A DNA stretch of 64,000 nt from Acanthochromis polyacanthus (GCF_021347895.1 NC_067132.1:11214995-11278994); one strand, 5' to 3'; shown: positions 14,080-27,643, counted from the stretch's first letter. Numbers and translations are program-made. The notes: generated by a model not told the origin, from the sequence alone.

Positions 14080-16218
14080 ATGGCGAGCGGCAACGAGACG
14101 GAGAAACCAAAGTTTGAAAACGCACCACCTTCGTACAGATCAACTGTGTGGCAGCACTTTGGGTTTGCTATCGATTACAATGACCAGGGGAAGAAAATGG
14201 TGGATAAAAGTAAAACTGTGTGCAAGCATTGCCTCGCAAGTGCGCCGTACATAACCGGCAACACCTCCAACATGAGCAGCCATCTCCGGTGTCATCACCC
14301 GGATAAGTTGTCTGCGAGCGGGACAGACATGGAGACAGACAAGGTAACGCGGCCAAATCTCAGAGTGTTGTCGACGCCTTTCAGAAGAACTATAGCTTCG
14401 CCTCTGATAACACAAGAAAATCACGCATGCTGTTGGGACATTCATTGCTAAAGCGTTGCAGCCTTACTCTGTGGTTGAGAATGCGGGCTTTCATTACCTA
14501 ATGAAAACAATAGATCCCCGTTATGAATCCCCTCTCGTACATACTTTACGCAGACTGTCATCCCTGCTATTTACGACCAAGTCCGGCAAAACATTGTTGA
14601 CGAATTGGCTGCAACAAACAATCTCGCTTTGACTACAGACAGCTGGAGTTCTCGGGCAACGGAGAGCTACCTTACGGTAACAGTGCATTATATTTTGGAC
14701 TCTGACTGGCAGATTAAGACCGCTGTACTACAAACTCGTCCCATGTATGAGAGTCATACAAGCGCAAATTTGTCAGAAGAACTGGAACATGCTGTGACAG
14801 AGTGGAAATTAAACAGGGCTAATGCGACAATACCAGTCACTACAGATAACGCAGCCAACATTGTGAATGCGATACGTGAGACGGAGGGACTCGGGCCACA
14901 AATAGGCTGCTTTGCCCATGTAGTAAACCTCGCAGCCAAGAAAGTTATTGCAATCAGTAGTGCGTCCCGCCTACTAGGAAAGATCGGAAAAGTAGTCGCT
15001 TTTTTTCACAAGAGCACTACAGCCAACAACACACTGAGAGCAAAACAAGAGATGCTAAACTTGCCCCGCCTTAAATTAATCCATGACGTCCAGACTCGGT
15101 GGAACTCAACTCATGATATGCTAGAAAGATACAGTATGTTGAACAGCAGGCAGCAGTCTACTCAGCATTGCTTGACAAAAATCTCAGGACTGTTAACAAA
15201 ACTGTGGCTATGCTGTCTGATGATGAGCAAAAACTGGCAGAGGAGCTCATAAAACTACTGAAACCACTCAAAACAGTCACCTCTCTGATGAGCAGTGAAA
15301 TGACCCCGACAACATCGACGATCCTTCCACTCAAAGAACAACTCATTAAATCCATGGACCACCTGGTTGGGGACAGTCCAACAGCTACAGAGGCAAAAAA
15401 GGCTATTGCAAAAGATCTGGAAATTCGGTACACGGACTCAAAGCTCATAAGTTACCTTCAAAAACCTACAGCCCTGGATCCCAGATTCAAATCCCTTCTT
15501 TCTCTTGATGAGGCAGCTAAGCTCCAAGTCTACAGGGATCTCACCAGGGACATTCTAGAGAAGGTATAATCTTTATTATTGTTATATTAAAATATGAAAC
15601 AAAGTTTACAGCATGTTCCAACTATTAATGCTTGGCATTATTTGATGTATATTATTCTTAATATGTACAATATTTTGTGTTTTCAGTTCTAATGGAGATA
15701 TTGGAATTGTTTTTAATTTTTCTTCACTTTATTTTTGTGATAGGATCATCCAGAGACAAGACCACCCACTGCGGAGGAGCCTGCAGCCTCAGATTTACAG
15801 TATGTCATGCTTGGCATTATCTTGTCTATATTGTTAACATTTACAATATTTTGTATTTTAGGTTCTAATAGAGATATTGAGATTGTTGTTTTCATGTTTT
15901 TTCCTCTTTATTTTTGTGATAGGGTCATCCAGCATCAAGACCATGCACTGAACAGGAACCTGCAGAGCCTCCAGCCACCTCCACCAAAGAAAACAGCCAT
16001 GGCAGAACTGTTAGGAGAGGTTTTTCAACACAATGAACAACAGAACAAGTCCTTTTCTGATACTGTGGAAGAAGAGGTCAACGCATACAGATTGGCACCT
16101 AGCATTCATGTGGATGCTGATCCTTTCAAACGGTGGAAGATGAATGAGTCCAGCTTTCCTCATCTCTCAAAACTTGCACGTCGTCACCTCTGTGTACCGG
16201 GAACTTCTGTTGATAGTG
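14080..16218 (+). pseudogene. hAT/ZBED-like transposase, unit C
   Basis: BED finger with its histidine intact (SSHLRCHH), then the hAT core. Breaks: a one-base loss in an A run near 14,355, another near 14,410, another near 14,527 (all homopolymers), and the 5-bp footprint excess at 15,130, which throws VEQQAAVYSALLD out of frame. Introns with compatible phases can be drawn: donor at 15,564, exon 15,744-15,799, acceptor before 15,923. The last two exons and their preceding intron ends resemble each other, suggesting an internal duplication of about 180 bp. The coding region stops at GTSVDSE. Confidence 0.82.
15130..15136. other. Tc1 excision footprint, unit C
   Basis: TACAGTA where the Tc1-containing units imply an original single TA between AGA and TGTTG. 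Duplicated TA plus three bases is the classic scar left by Tc1/mariner excision. The central CAG fits retained terminal bases of an element whose ends are CAC...GTG, with mismatch repair. Confidence 0.75.
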
Positions 16219-17012
16219 AGACAGAAATAAAGAGTCAGAAATGATAAAAAACATCAGTAAAAACAGAAATAAAGACTCAAAAACGATTAAAAACAGTTAA
16301 AAACAGAAATAAAGACTCAATAATGATTAAAAACATCAGTAAAAACGGGAATAAAGAGTCAAAAATGATTTAAAACATTAGTAAAAACAGAAATAAAGAG
16401 TCAAAAATGATTAAAAACATCAGTAAAAACAGAAATAAAGAGTCAGAAATGATTAAAAACATCAATTAAAAACAGAAATAAAGACTCAGATGTTTAAAAA
16501 CATCAATAAAAATAGAAATAAAGAGTCAGAAATAATCAAAAACATCAGTCAAAACAGAAATAAAGAGTCAGAAATTATTACAAACAATAGTTAAAACAGA
16601 AATAAAGAGTCAGAAATGATTAAAAACATCAGTAAAAACAGAAATAAAGAGTCAGAAATGATTAAAACATCAGTAAAAACAGAAATAAAGAGTCAGAAAT
16701 GATTATAAACATCAGTAAAACCAGAAATAAAGAGTCAGAAATGATTAAAAACATCAGTAAAAACAGAAATAAAGACTCAAAATGATTTTAAAAATCAGCC
16801 AAAACAGAAATAAAGGGTCAAAAATGATTAAAAACATCAGTAAAAACAGAAATAAAGAGTCAGAAATGATTAAAAACAAGTAAAGCCAGAAATAAAGAGT
16901 CAGAAATGATTAAAAGCATCAGTAAAAACAGAAATACAGACTCAAAAATGATTAAAAACATCAGTAAAAACAGAAATAAAGAGTCAGAAATGATTTAAAA
17001 CATCAGTAAAAA
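16219..17012. repeat. 42-bp minisatellite, unit C
   Basis: About 19 copies, the best-preserved version of the array. One of its frames is stop-free in the consensus (14 codons per unit), but variants and indels interrupt it. Confidence 0.93.
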
Positions 17013-17284
17013 CAGGCCGGCTGTTTACTTTCAAACTCGCCTGCTGTCACTATGGCAACAGGGCAACTGTCAAAAGATCAAAGGCACATTCTGTTGATGA
17101 GGTCACATAGGTGTCATGATGATGTCACACCAGAGTTTACTAATGCAGGTGAAAAATTCTGGTCTGGTATTCTTTGAACTTGAAAGATCAAAGGCACATT
17201 CTGTTATAGAGGTGAAGTCTAGTTTAGGTGAATTCTAGAGGTGAAATTCTGGTCCAGTACTGAGAGTCGGCGTACAGAACCAAG
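17013..17284 (+). promoter_or_regulatory. upstream region of coiled-coil gene, unit C
   Basis: Contains two AGATCAAAGGCACATTCTGT repeats (about 112 bp apart), a TGATGTCACACC CRE-like site and GAGGTCACAT. It ends in ACCAAGATGG with A at -3 and G at +4, a strong start context. No TATA box seen. Confidence 0.45.
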
Positions 17285-18556
17285 ATGGGAGCCAACGCAG
17301 GCAAACAGAGAAGACGTGAACGTGACGTGGGAGTGAGGCAGCAGATCCAAGAATGGGAGGAGGCGGCTACTCGGAACCTCCGACGGACCAAGGTGGAACT
17401 GATTCGGGCTCAGAGCTCATCAAGAAAAGCTGAGCTCAAGCAACAAGCTGAGACCCAGAACGGCATCATTGATTTCCTCAGAGGAAGGGCAACAAACGAG
17501 GAGGACGGCTCCAGGGATCAGAGAGACGAGGAGATCTCTCTGAGAATGGAGCTCGCAGAGTGCTGGGACAAACTGTGCGAGGCCAACGGCCGTCTCAGAG
17601 CACAGGAGAAAATACGGAGAGACCTGAAACTCCAACTGAGTCAGTACCGGACCAAGCAGCAGTCCATGACCTGGGAGATGAACACCTGGATGTCTGAGGT
17701 GGACCACCTGAAAGACCAGAACCAGGAGTTGACGGCCAAACTGCAGGAGGAACAAAGCAAGTACCTGGAGTTGATGGCCAATCTGCAGGAGGAACAAAAC
17801 AAGAACCAGGAGTTGACGGCCAATCTGCAGGAAGAAAAAAACAAGAACCAGGAGTTGACGGCCAATCTGCAGGAAGAACAAAACAAGAACCTGGAGTTGA
17901 CGGCCAAACTGCAGGAAGAACAAAACGAGAACCTGGAGTTGACGGCCAAACTGCAGGAGGCCCAGAAACAGCTGCAGCAACCTTCCTGGGAGGCCCCAAC
18001 CCAAAGCTCGGAAATCCTGCAGATGGAAAACCCTTCAGAGGTCAGGACACAACAGCAGGACACAGACCTGCTGGCGCAACAGGAACTTCTGCAGCAGAAT
18101 TCAGACCTGCAGAAGTTAGTCGACACGGGTCTTCAGTCTGAGGTTGAGGCTGAAACGTCAAATCTTTGTCCTGTCATCGGCGCGCTCCTCTTTAAGGTGG
18201 TCATTTTATCCCTGAACAAATGCAAAAAGGCGCTCTCCATACTGGACCTCCAGGCCGTCGGGAAGCGCCTGTCGGAGCTGCCGCTGGATGACATTAACAT
18301 CCCTGACGACAGAAGAATCTTGAAGATAGACCGAATACCCACACCCATGGCGAAAGATCTTGAAACTGCGTTTGGCTCAGCAGACGAGCTGATAGAAGCA
18401 GCAGTAACACCAGATTTTCATCCGTATTTTGATGACATTGTTGTGGATATTTTAAGAATGCATGTGGATGCGATCACTCATCCAAAAGAGAAATCTGCAG
18501 TCGCCAGGTCCTTCTCATCAGTGGGAAGAGCCTTCAGAAGACCCTTCAAACGTTGA
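17285..18556 (+). CDS. uncharacterised coiled-coil protein, intact copy (423 aa)
   Basis: I do not recognise the family. It is a single-exon frame of 423 residues. The N-terminus MGANAGKQRRR has glycine at position 2 and basic residues after, compatible with N-myristoylation. Charged helical sequence follows to about residue 150. Six 14-residue repeats (pattern NQELTANLQEEQNK) cover about residues 153-236; 14 residues is two heptads, with leucines in a and d spacing, so a long coiled coil is predicted. A less charged C-terminal third contains a conserved block (AKDLETAFGSADELIEAA) and a basic tail (RAFRRPFKR) that the diverged unit E gene shares. Units A and B hold broken copies. A cytoskeletal or scaffold role is possible, but nothing in the sequence proves it. 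Confidence 0.75.
   Translation: MGANAGKQRRRERDVGVRQQIQEWEEAATRNLRRTKVELIRAQSSSRKAELKQQAETQNGIIDFLRGRATNEEDGSRDQRDEEISLRMELAECWDKLCEANGRLRAQEKIRRDLKLQLSQYRTKQQSMTWEMNTWMSEVDHLKDQNQELTAKLQEEQSKYLELMANLQEEQNKNQELTANLQEEKNKNQELTANLQEEQNKNLELTAKLQEEQNENLELTAKLQEAQKQLQQPSWEAPTQSSEILQMENPSEVRTQQQDTDLLAQQELLQQNSDLQKLVDTGLQSEVEAETSNLCPVIGALLFKVVILSLNKCKKALSILDLQAVGKRLSELPLDDINIPDDRRILKIDRIPTPMAKDLETAFGSADELIEAAVTPDFHPYFDDIVVDILRMHVDAITHPKEKSAVARSFSSVGRAFRRPFKR
17738..17989 (+). repeat. coding 42-bp repeats (six 14-residue coiled-coil units)
   Basis: Six in-frame 42-bp copies with few differences between them, inside the unit C gene. Antisense frames over this stretch are long only because the repeat length is a multiple of three. 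Confidence 0.85.
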
Positions 18557-18791
18557 ATGAAATGACCATCACCAGTTTGAAGGAAAAAAAGACAAGCGTC
18601 GAAAACATGTTTTCCTTAAACCAATAAGTCGTCAATAATTATTTAAAAAGGCTTCACATCAAGAGCAAAAAGGTAAAACCCAAAGCAGGCAAATTCAAAA
18701 ATCATTTAGGCCACTTTTCTGACCAGATTGCCAACATGAGCTCTGAGAGAAAACAAGTCCTGTTTAAAAGTTAGAAAAGGAAGGTCAACAC
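18557..18791. other. 3' flank of coiled-coil gene, unit C
   Basis: Shared unit sequence; no clear polyadenylation signal or gene. Confidence 0.4.
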
Positions 18792-19033
18792 TCTTTTACT
18801 TTCTTTTTTCTTTTCTTTTACTTTCTTTTTTCTTTTCTTTTACTTTCCTTTTCCATACTTTTATTGCCCCACTTGTGATATTTTCTCACTCTTTTATTTT
18901 CATAAAAATAACAGCCTCTTTTGCCTCCTTTCTCCTCACCTCTTCAACCTCTGTCACCCGCATCCTCTCTATTTCTTCCCTTTCCTTCCATCTTTTCTTT
19001 TCTTTTCTTTTCTTTTCTTTTTTTACTTTCCTG

Positions 19034-19079
<46 letters not shown>
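18792..19079. repeat. pyrimidine tract and (GT)n, unit C
   Basis: CTTTT-rich blocks then about 21 GT dinucleotides. Confidence 0.92.
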
Positions 19080-19081
<2 letters not shown>

Positions 19082-19089
19082 TCTCTAAA

Positions 19090-19410
19090 GAATCGCCACC
19101 TTATCGCGGTGGAGGGGTTTGAGTGTCCCTGTGATCCTGGGAGCTATGTTGTCCGGGGCAATAGCCCCTGGTAGGGTCTCCCAAGGCAAATTGGTTCTAG
19201 GTGAGGGACCAGACAAAGAGCGATTGTGAAAACCCTGATGACAAAGACGAAAGCCGCTACCTCGTCCAGACTAGGGAAACCGGGGCCTCTCCCTGGAGCC
19301 TGGTCTGGAGGGGAGCTCGTCACAGAGCACCTGGTGGCCGAGTCTTTGGGCCCCGTGGGGCTTGGTCGGGCACAGCCCCAAAAAGTAACACGGGGTCGCC
19401 GCCTGTATAT
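19090..19410 (+). mobile_element. Rex3 5' fragment, unit C
   Basis: Same truncated Rex3 5' end as in the other units. The AT-rich spacer to 20,328 follows and holds no recognisable gene. Confidence 0.82.
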
Positions 19411-21670
19411 TGCAAAGATTTTATTTCAATAAAATGGGTCTCCCAAGGAACAGATTTTATTTCAACAAAATCTGTGAATACAGATAATAATTTGTGTAAT
19501 CTTAATACTTATGTCAACATTTCCATTTGTGAAAGAATCTACGCATTACCATTGGTGTGTGCAATAATGTTACTTCTAGAAGCAGTACTTCTGTATATCT
19601 TGTATTATTTTGATCATTTTTTAATTTTTGAACTACTTTTTCAAAACGTTGCCACTATCTTTGCTGCTGGAACAATTCAAATGTCCCCCCTGCTGGATTA
19701 ACAAAAAATAATGTCTCATTTTGTCTTCTGAGACATTTATTCCAAATATTTCCACTGAGTCTTGAGAGTCTAAGTGAGTCAGCAAGCATTTACAAAACTA
19801 TGAGCCTTCCGTGTCAAAGTGAAGAAAGATTTTAACAAAATAATGTCAACAGATATACAATCTAAAAAGGTCAGATTACTGATTGCATCAGTATTTACCT
19901 CATTGAAACCAGGGTTTCCTAGATACATCTTTGGCTGAATGGAAAGTTCTTTTCTTTATATTCTCCTCAAAAAAGCAAAATCAAGTTGTTCCACATTAAA
20001 ATAGAGAAATAAAATCAACACCGTACTTCCTCAAAGCCCCAGAGACTTTGAAACCGATTTGTTTCAAACATCCAGTTTGAAAAAAAACAAAAACAGATCA
20101 ACAGACAATTGAAAAACACAAGAAAGATTCTAGAACTCTGCTGTAGAATACAAAATAATTAACATGTAAAATATGCTTAAATTTGGTTTTCCTTTCCTCT
20201 GCTATCAGATAAACTCAGGTTAATTGTGTTTTAGCTCAAAAGAAAAGTCAACTAAATTGTTTTAAAATATTATAAAATGTTAAAACACTAAAAACACATT
20301 AACACACACAATAAACACTAGGGATGCAACGATTCTCGATATTTTATCGAACCGTTCGATACGCCCTCTTCGATTGGACACGCAAAAAAAATTCGATATG
20401 AATCGAAGAAAGAAAGCCGCTAACATATTTTCAGACATTTCCCTTGCACGGCGCAACAGGACACGGCCTCCTCTCAGCTCCCTGCCTGTGAGAAACTCTG
20501 CCTTGCTCCGCCTCCGCTCCCGCTCCCCCTGCTTGTTCTGGGGGAAGGCGGGTGCAGCTAGCAACACGTGTGTTGTTAGCTGCTGTTGTTTTGAAAGTGG
20601 AGGAGAGAAGGAATCATGGCGAGCGGCAACGAGACGGAGAAACCAAAGTTTGAAAACGCACCACCTTCGTACAGATCAACTGTGTGGCAGCACTTTGGGT
20701 TTGCTATCGATTACAATGACCAGGGGAAGAAAATGGTGGATAAAAGTAAAACTGTGTGCAAGCATTGCCTCGCAAGTGCGCCGTACATAACCGGCAACAC
20801 CTCCAACATGAGCAGCTATCTCCGGTGTCATCACCCGGATAAGTTGTCTGCGAGCGGGACAGACATGGAGACAGACAAGGTAACGCGGCCAAAATCTCAG
20901 AGTGTTGTCGACGCCTTTCAGAAGAACTATAGCTTCGCCTCTGATAAACACAAGAAAATCACGCATGCTGTTGGGACATTCATTGCTAAAGCGTTGCAGC
21001 CTTACTCTGTGGTTGAGAATGCGGGCTTTCATTACCTAATGAAAACAATAGATCCCCGTTATGAAATCCCCTCTCGTACATACTTTACGCAGACTGTCAT
21101 CCCTGCTATTTACGACCAAGTCCGGCAAAACATTGTTGACGAATTGGCTGCAACAAACAATCTCGCTTTGACTACAGACAGCTGGACTTCTCGGGCAACG
21201 GAGAGCTACCTTACGGTAACAGTGCATTATATTTTGGACTCTGACTGGCAGATTAAGACCGCTGTACTACAAACTCGTCCCATGTATGAGAGTCATACAA
21301 GCGCAAATTTGTCAGAAGAACTGGAACATGCTGTGACAGAGTGGAAATTAAACAGGGCTAATGCGACAATACCAGTCACTACAGATAACGCAGCCAACAT
21401 TGTGAATGCGATACGTGAGACGGAGGGACTCGGGCCACAAATAGGCTGCTTTGCCCATGTAGTAAACCTCGCAGCCAAGAAAGTTATTGCAATCAGTAGT
21501 GCGTCCCGCCTACTAGGAAAGATCGGAAAAGTAGTCGCTTTTTTTCACAAGAGCACTACAGCCAACAACACACTGAGAGCAAAACAAGAGATGCTAAACT
21601 TGCCCCGCCTGAAATTAATCCATGACGTCCAGACTCGGTGGAACTCAACTCATGATATGCTAGAAAGATA

Positions 21671-23305
<1,635 letters not shown>

Positions 23306-24196
23306 TATGTTGAACAGCAGGCAGCAGTCTACTCAGCATTGCTTGACAAAAATCTCAGGACTGTTAACAAAACTGTGGCTATGCTGTCTGATGATGAGCA
23401 AAAACTGGCAGAGGAGCTCATAAAACTACTGAAACCACTCAAAACAGTCACCTCTCTGATGAGCAGTGAAATGACCCCGACAACATCGACGATCCTTCCA
23501 CTCAAAGAACAACTCATTAAATCCATGGACCACCTGGTTGGGGACAGTCCAACAGCTACAGAGGCAAAAAAGGCTATTGCAAAAGATCTGGAAATTCGGT
23601 ACACGGACTCAAAGCTCATAAGTTACCTTCAAAAATCTACAGCCCTGGATCCCAGATTCAAATCCCTTCTTTCTCTTGATGAGGCAGCTAAGCTCCAAGT
23701 CTACAGGGATCTCACCAGGGACATTCTAGAGAAGGTATAATCTTTATTATTGTTATATTAAAATATGAAACAAAGTTTACAGCATGTTCCAACTATTAAT
23801 GCTTGGCATTATTTGATGTATATTATTCTTAATATGTACAATATTTTGTGTTTTCAGTTCTAATGGAGATATTGGAATTGTTTTTAATTTTTCTTCACTT
23901 TATTTTTGTGATAGGATCATCCAGAGACAAGACCACCCACTGCGGAGGAGCCTGCAGCCTCAGATTTACAGTATGTCATGCTTGGCATTATCTTGTCTAT
24001 ATTGTTAACATTTACAATATTTTGTATTTTAGGTTCTAATAGAGATATTGAGATTGTTGTTTTTCATGTTTTTTCCTCTTTATTTTTGTGATAGGGTCAT
24101 CCAGCGTCAAGACCATGCACTGAACAGGAACCTGCAGAGCCTCCAGCCACCTCCACCAAAGAAAACAGCCATGGCAGAACTGTTAGGAGAGGTTAT

Positions 24197-24211
24197 CCTA
24201 ACCCTAACCCT
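24197..24211. repeat. telomere-like repeats at the unit D/E junction
   Basis: CCTAACCCTAACCCT, two and a half vertebrate telomere repeats, exactly between the broken hAT exon and the minisatellite of unit E. Short, but placed precisely on a breakpoint. Confidence 0.7.
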
Positions 24212-24808
24212 GAAACATCAGTAAAAACAGAAATAAAGAGTCAGAAATGATTAAAAACATCAGTAAAAACAGAAATAAAGAGTAAAAAATGATTAAAAAC
24301 ATCAGTTAAAAGAGAAATAAAGACTCAAAAATGTTCAAAAACATCAGTAAAAACAGAAATAAAGAGTCAGAAATGATTAAAAACATAAGTAAAAACAGAA
24401 ATAAAGACTCAAACATGTTCAAAAACATCAGTAAAAACAGAAATAGAGTCAGAAATGATTAAAACATCAGTAAAAACAGAAATAAAGAGTCAGAAATGAT
24501 TAAAAACATCAGTAAAAACAGAAATAAAGACTCAGAAATGATTAAAAACATCAGTAAAAACAGAAAAAAGAGTCAGAAATGATTTTAAAAAACCAGTAAA
24601 AACAGAAATAAAGAGTCAAAAATGATTAAAAACATCAGTAAAAACAGAAATAAAGAGTCAAATGTTTGAAAACATCAGTAAAACAGAAATAAAGAGTCAA
24701 ATGTTCAAAAACATCAGTAAAAAAGAAATAAAGACTCAAAAATGATTAAAAACATAAGTAAAAAAAGAAACAGAGTCAGAAATGTTTAAAAACATCAGTA
24801 AAAACAGT
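24212..24808. repeat. 42-bp minisatellite, unit E
   Basis: About 14 units of the same minisatellite, more variable (blocks with ACTCAAAAATGTTC) than in B and C. Confidence 0.9.
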
Positions 24809-25390
24809 CGTCTGGAGGAAGAAAAAAACAGTTTCACCTGAATGATGGAGCGTTTCACTGCAATCTGCGCTGAGAAAACATGAAAACACAAAACCTCATT
24901 TATTCTGCAGCTTCAGTCTGTCTCTGGAGTTTATTTAGCTCTTTATGGAAACCAGTTTCTGTCACTAAAGTAACAATAATAATAATAATAAAAGATTAAA
25001 ATACACACAGAGATTTTCTTTTAAATTCCATCATTTCATAAAAGTCAAAACTGTCAAATTAAAAGTTGGAAAAATGAGATAAAATATCAAAGTTATTAAA
25101 TAAATCGATGTTTATACTGAACAAATAAAACATCATCAAGTTCAACATCATCAAAAAATGCACATTGAATGTGCATCATTGCACATTCAATTTGCAAATT
25201 CAAAAAATGCACATTCTATGTGCATTTTTTGAATCTCTTTGATCTTTGTGATGTCATATGTGATGTCATCACAACGGACAGAAAGTCTACAAGTGTAACC
25301 CAGTAACAGAGTCAGTTCAACCCACGATTTCTCGTGATTAACTGCGATTTTTAATACTCACCGGACTTTAGCACAGAAGAACTGTCTGCC
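24809..25390 (+). promoter_or_regulatory. upstream region of unit E gene
   Basis: Differs from the A-C upstream block. It contains an ATA trinucleotide run near 24,975, a cluster of palindromes at 25,151-25,234, and two CRE-like TGATGTCA sites at about 25,249-25,270. The CRE-like motif is the only obvious feature in common with units A-C. Promoter role is inferred. Confidence 0.4.
25198..25234. repeat. perfect inverted repeat (17-bp arms, 3-bp loop)
   Basis: Arms ATTCAAAAAATGCACAT and its complement around TCT. Two shorter palindromes using the same TGCACATT core lie just upstream, from 25,151. Could extrude as a cruciform or hold paired protein sites. Confidence 0.85.
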
Positions 25391-27038
25391 ATGAACCAAC
25401 AAGAGTCACAGAATGACGACACTTACTGCGAAGAACCGAATACCGTGAACTGCCAATCTATGGAATTGAACCCCCAAGAGGAATTTCCTCTTGACGAGGA
25501 AATCAAAAAGAAAAACCAGAAAATTGAATGGCTCACACTGGTAATCAGAGGGCAAAAAGAGTTGCGAGAGAAAGAATGCAAGAAACTGGCAGAGTGTGAG
25601 TCAAGTCACACTCAGTTAGTAAACACAATGAAAGCGCAACATGAGGAAACCCTCATTAAACTCAAGCAGCAGCAGGACGATAATAAGAAATTATCTAAAG
25701 AGCTGCTTGACATGACTGAGAGGATGGCAGAGCAAGACAGTCGATATAAAGAGGTCAGACAGGAAATCAGAAGGCAAGAAGAGTTGCGAGAGAAAGAATG
25801 CAAGAAACTGGCAGAGTGTGAGTCAAGTCACACTCAGTTAGTAAATACAATGAAAGCGCAACATGAGGAAACCCTAATTAATCTCAAGCAGCAGCAGGAC
25901 GATAATAAGAAATTATCTAAAGAGCTGCTTGACATGACTGAGAGGATGGCAGAGCAAGACAGTCGATATGAAACAGAGGTCACCAAGTTAAAGAGGAACC
26001 TCTGTGAAGCTGAATGCAAACAAACACTGAAGGTCCAGCATCTGGAGCAGATGTTAGTGGACAAGACAGCTGAGGCTCAGGACGCACGAGACAAGTGCAT
26101 AATAACACGCATGGGATATGAGCAAAACCAAGATAGGATTTACCTTGCATTCAAACGTATCACAGAAGAACGCGACATATTGAAAATGTCTGAAGCCCAA
26201 GCAAGCAACTCACAGAAAAAGATCACAGAGCTGGAACAAGAGGTCTCTGATTTAAAAAGATGGCGTAAATGTGATGAGGAGAAACTGAGAGAGACTAAGA
26301 GGAACCTGCAGGAATCACAAGAACTGCTCAAAACAAAGGATGACGCAATATCTAAGCTCTGCGACAAACAGAAGGAGGCAGAGAAAAAGATAGCTAAACA
26401 ACATGGGATCATCCATAAGCTAACGGAGGAAGTAGCAATTCTCAAACGAGAGAATGAAAAACTTAAGACCACAATCATCTGGGACAAACAGAGAAAGTGG
26501 GGAACGGTTCATCAGACAAACAGAGGCCAAACAGGACAAACTGGAGGCCAACCAGGTTCTGAAGTTTGAATATAATCGTTTAAAGAAGAGGAATCAAATG
26601 TGCGAACAAGTCCTGGAGAACCAAAAAAAGGAGATCGGGCAGTTGAAGAAATCTAATGAAAAGGACAAGGTTGAATATGATCAAAGCAGTAGCAAACTGC
26701 TCGAGATCATAAACGCCACCAGGAAAGAAAATCTGAAACTGAAAGAGGAAACCACTAAGCTCAGGACTCAGCTGAAGCTCATTGAGTCTCAGCTCCCCAG
26801 TCATGGAAAGCCGCCAAAGACCATCCCTCAGAAATGCAAGGCCTGGGTGAAAAAAATAACTCCAACACAGGCTGCTCAAGAGGAACCTCAACTTAAGGAC
26901 AAATCACAAGTCCTTCTTACTGATAACGTTCCTGATGCGAGGCTCTCTGAGAAACTCCTCATTGTCCAAGCGATCCGCAAACCTGCGCATAAATCTGACC
27001 GTAATGGTTTGCCACCAGTTAAACCATGTTGGAACTAG
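25391..27038 (+). CDS. coiled-coil paralogue, unit E (one frameshift)
   Basis: Unrecognised family, related in plan to the unit C gene. The first frame (MNQQESQNDD) is open for 392 codons. A surplus base in the GGGG run near 26,498 then shifts it, and a second open frame (ERFIRQTEAKQDKLEA) continues to 27,038. Nearly all of it is charged, leucine-spaced coiled coil. A 74-residue block beginning ELREKECKKLAECESS is tandemly duplicated with very few changes. The shift sits in a homopolymer, so it may be a sequencing error. It ends in a less charged stretch with PPVKPCWN. Confidence 0.6.
25559..26002 (+). repeat. 222-bp coding tandem duplication in unit E gene
   Basis: Two copies with a 222-bp (74-codon) period, starting at 25,559 and 25,781, almost identical including synonymous sites. 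A recent in-frame lengthening of the coiled coil. Confidence 0.9.
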
Positions 27039-27324
27039 AGAACGAGAATCAAGTCCTATAGGGTGGTTCTCACTAACATGGTAGCAGCCGGACGATAATA
27101 AGAAATGATCATGGTATAAACTGTTGTCTTTCCAGTGAAGAACGGCACATTCTCTGGTTTATATCTGGTAATCTAAAGGTTCTGAATTATTCACCAGCAT
27201 ATGAGCATCAGGAATAACTGCTTGTTAACTTAATTTGGTTCAAATGAGCTTTGACATGAAAATTTTAACAAACCAAAGCTTCAAAATACAGTTCATACAA
27301 ACATCTGGACAGCACATAATGACA

Positions 27325-27643
27325 TCCAGGCCATCCCAGACCGACTGTTGGGCCTGCTGGACAACATCCACCTGTCACCGAAACAAATGATTCAAATAAC
27401 CCAGAAGATGGACAAAACGTTGAAGGCCATGTCGAAGGACCTTAAAAAATGTTTGGCTCTGCAGAAAAGCTGCTGGAGGCAGCGATGAATGTACAAGATC
27501 CATCTTTTGATGAAGCTGTGGTGATGGCTTTGAACATTAATTTAAAAATCACTCCTCGACCAGACAATTTGAAGTCTGGAGTCGCCAAGTTCTTCTCAGC
27601 GGTGAGAAGAGCCTTCACCAAACCCTTCAAGCCACGCACCTAG
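27325..27643 (+). pseudogene. C-terminal segment of unit E coiled-coil gene
   Basis: Encodes a run around DRLLGLLDNIHLSPKQ. After a one-base shift in an A run near 27,448 it encodes MFGSAEKLLEAAMNVQ and a basic end (VRRAFTKPFKPRT). The last part aligns to the unit C tail (FGSADELIEAA, RAFRRPFKR), showing common descent of the two genes. Separated from the upstream frame by about 290 bp without a clear frame, which may be an intron or decay. Confidence 0.65.

Larger units (their letters stand above)
13793..16218 (+). mobile_element. hAT transposon, unit C (no Tc1)
   Basis: Starts at the TAGGGATGCAAC terminal repeat and ends at the minisatellite with no 3' terminal repeat. Carries the TACAGTA footprint in place of Tc1. 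Confidence 0.82.

Noticed and set aside
16219..17012. Minisatellite as a coding repeat of 14 codons per unit
   Set aside because: The consensus is open in one frame, but actual copies contain stops and indels in every unit.
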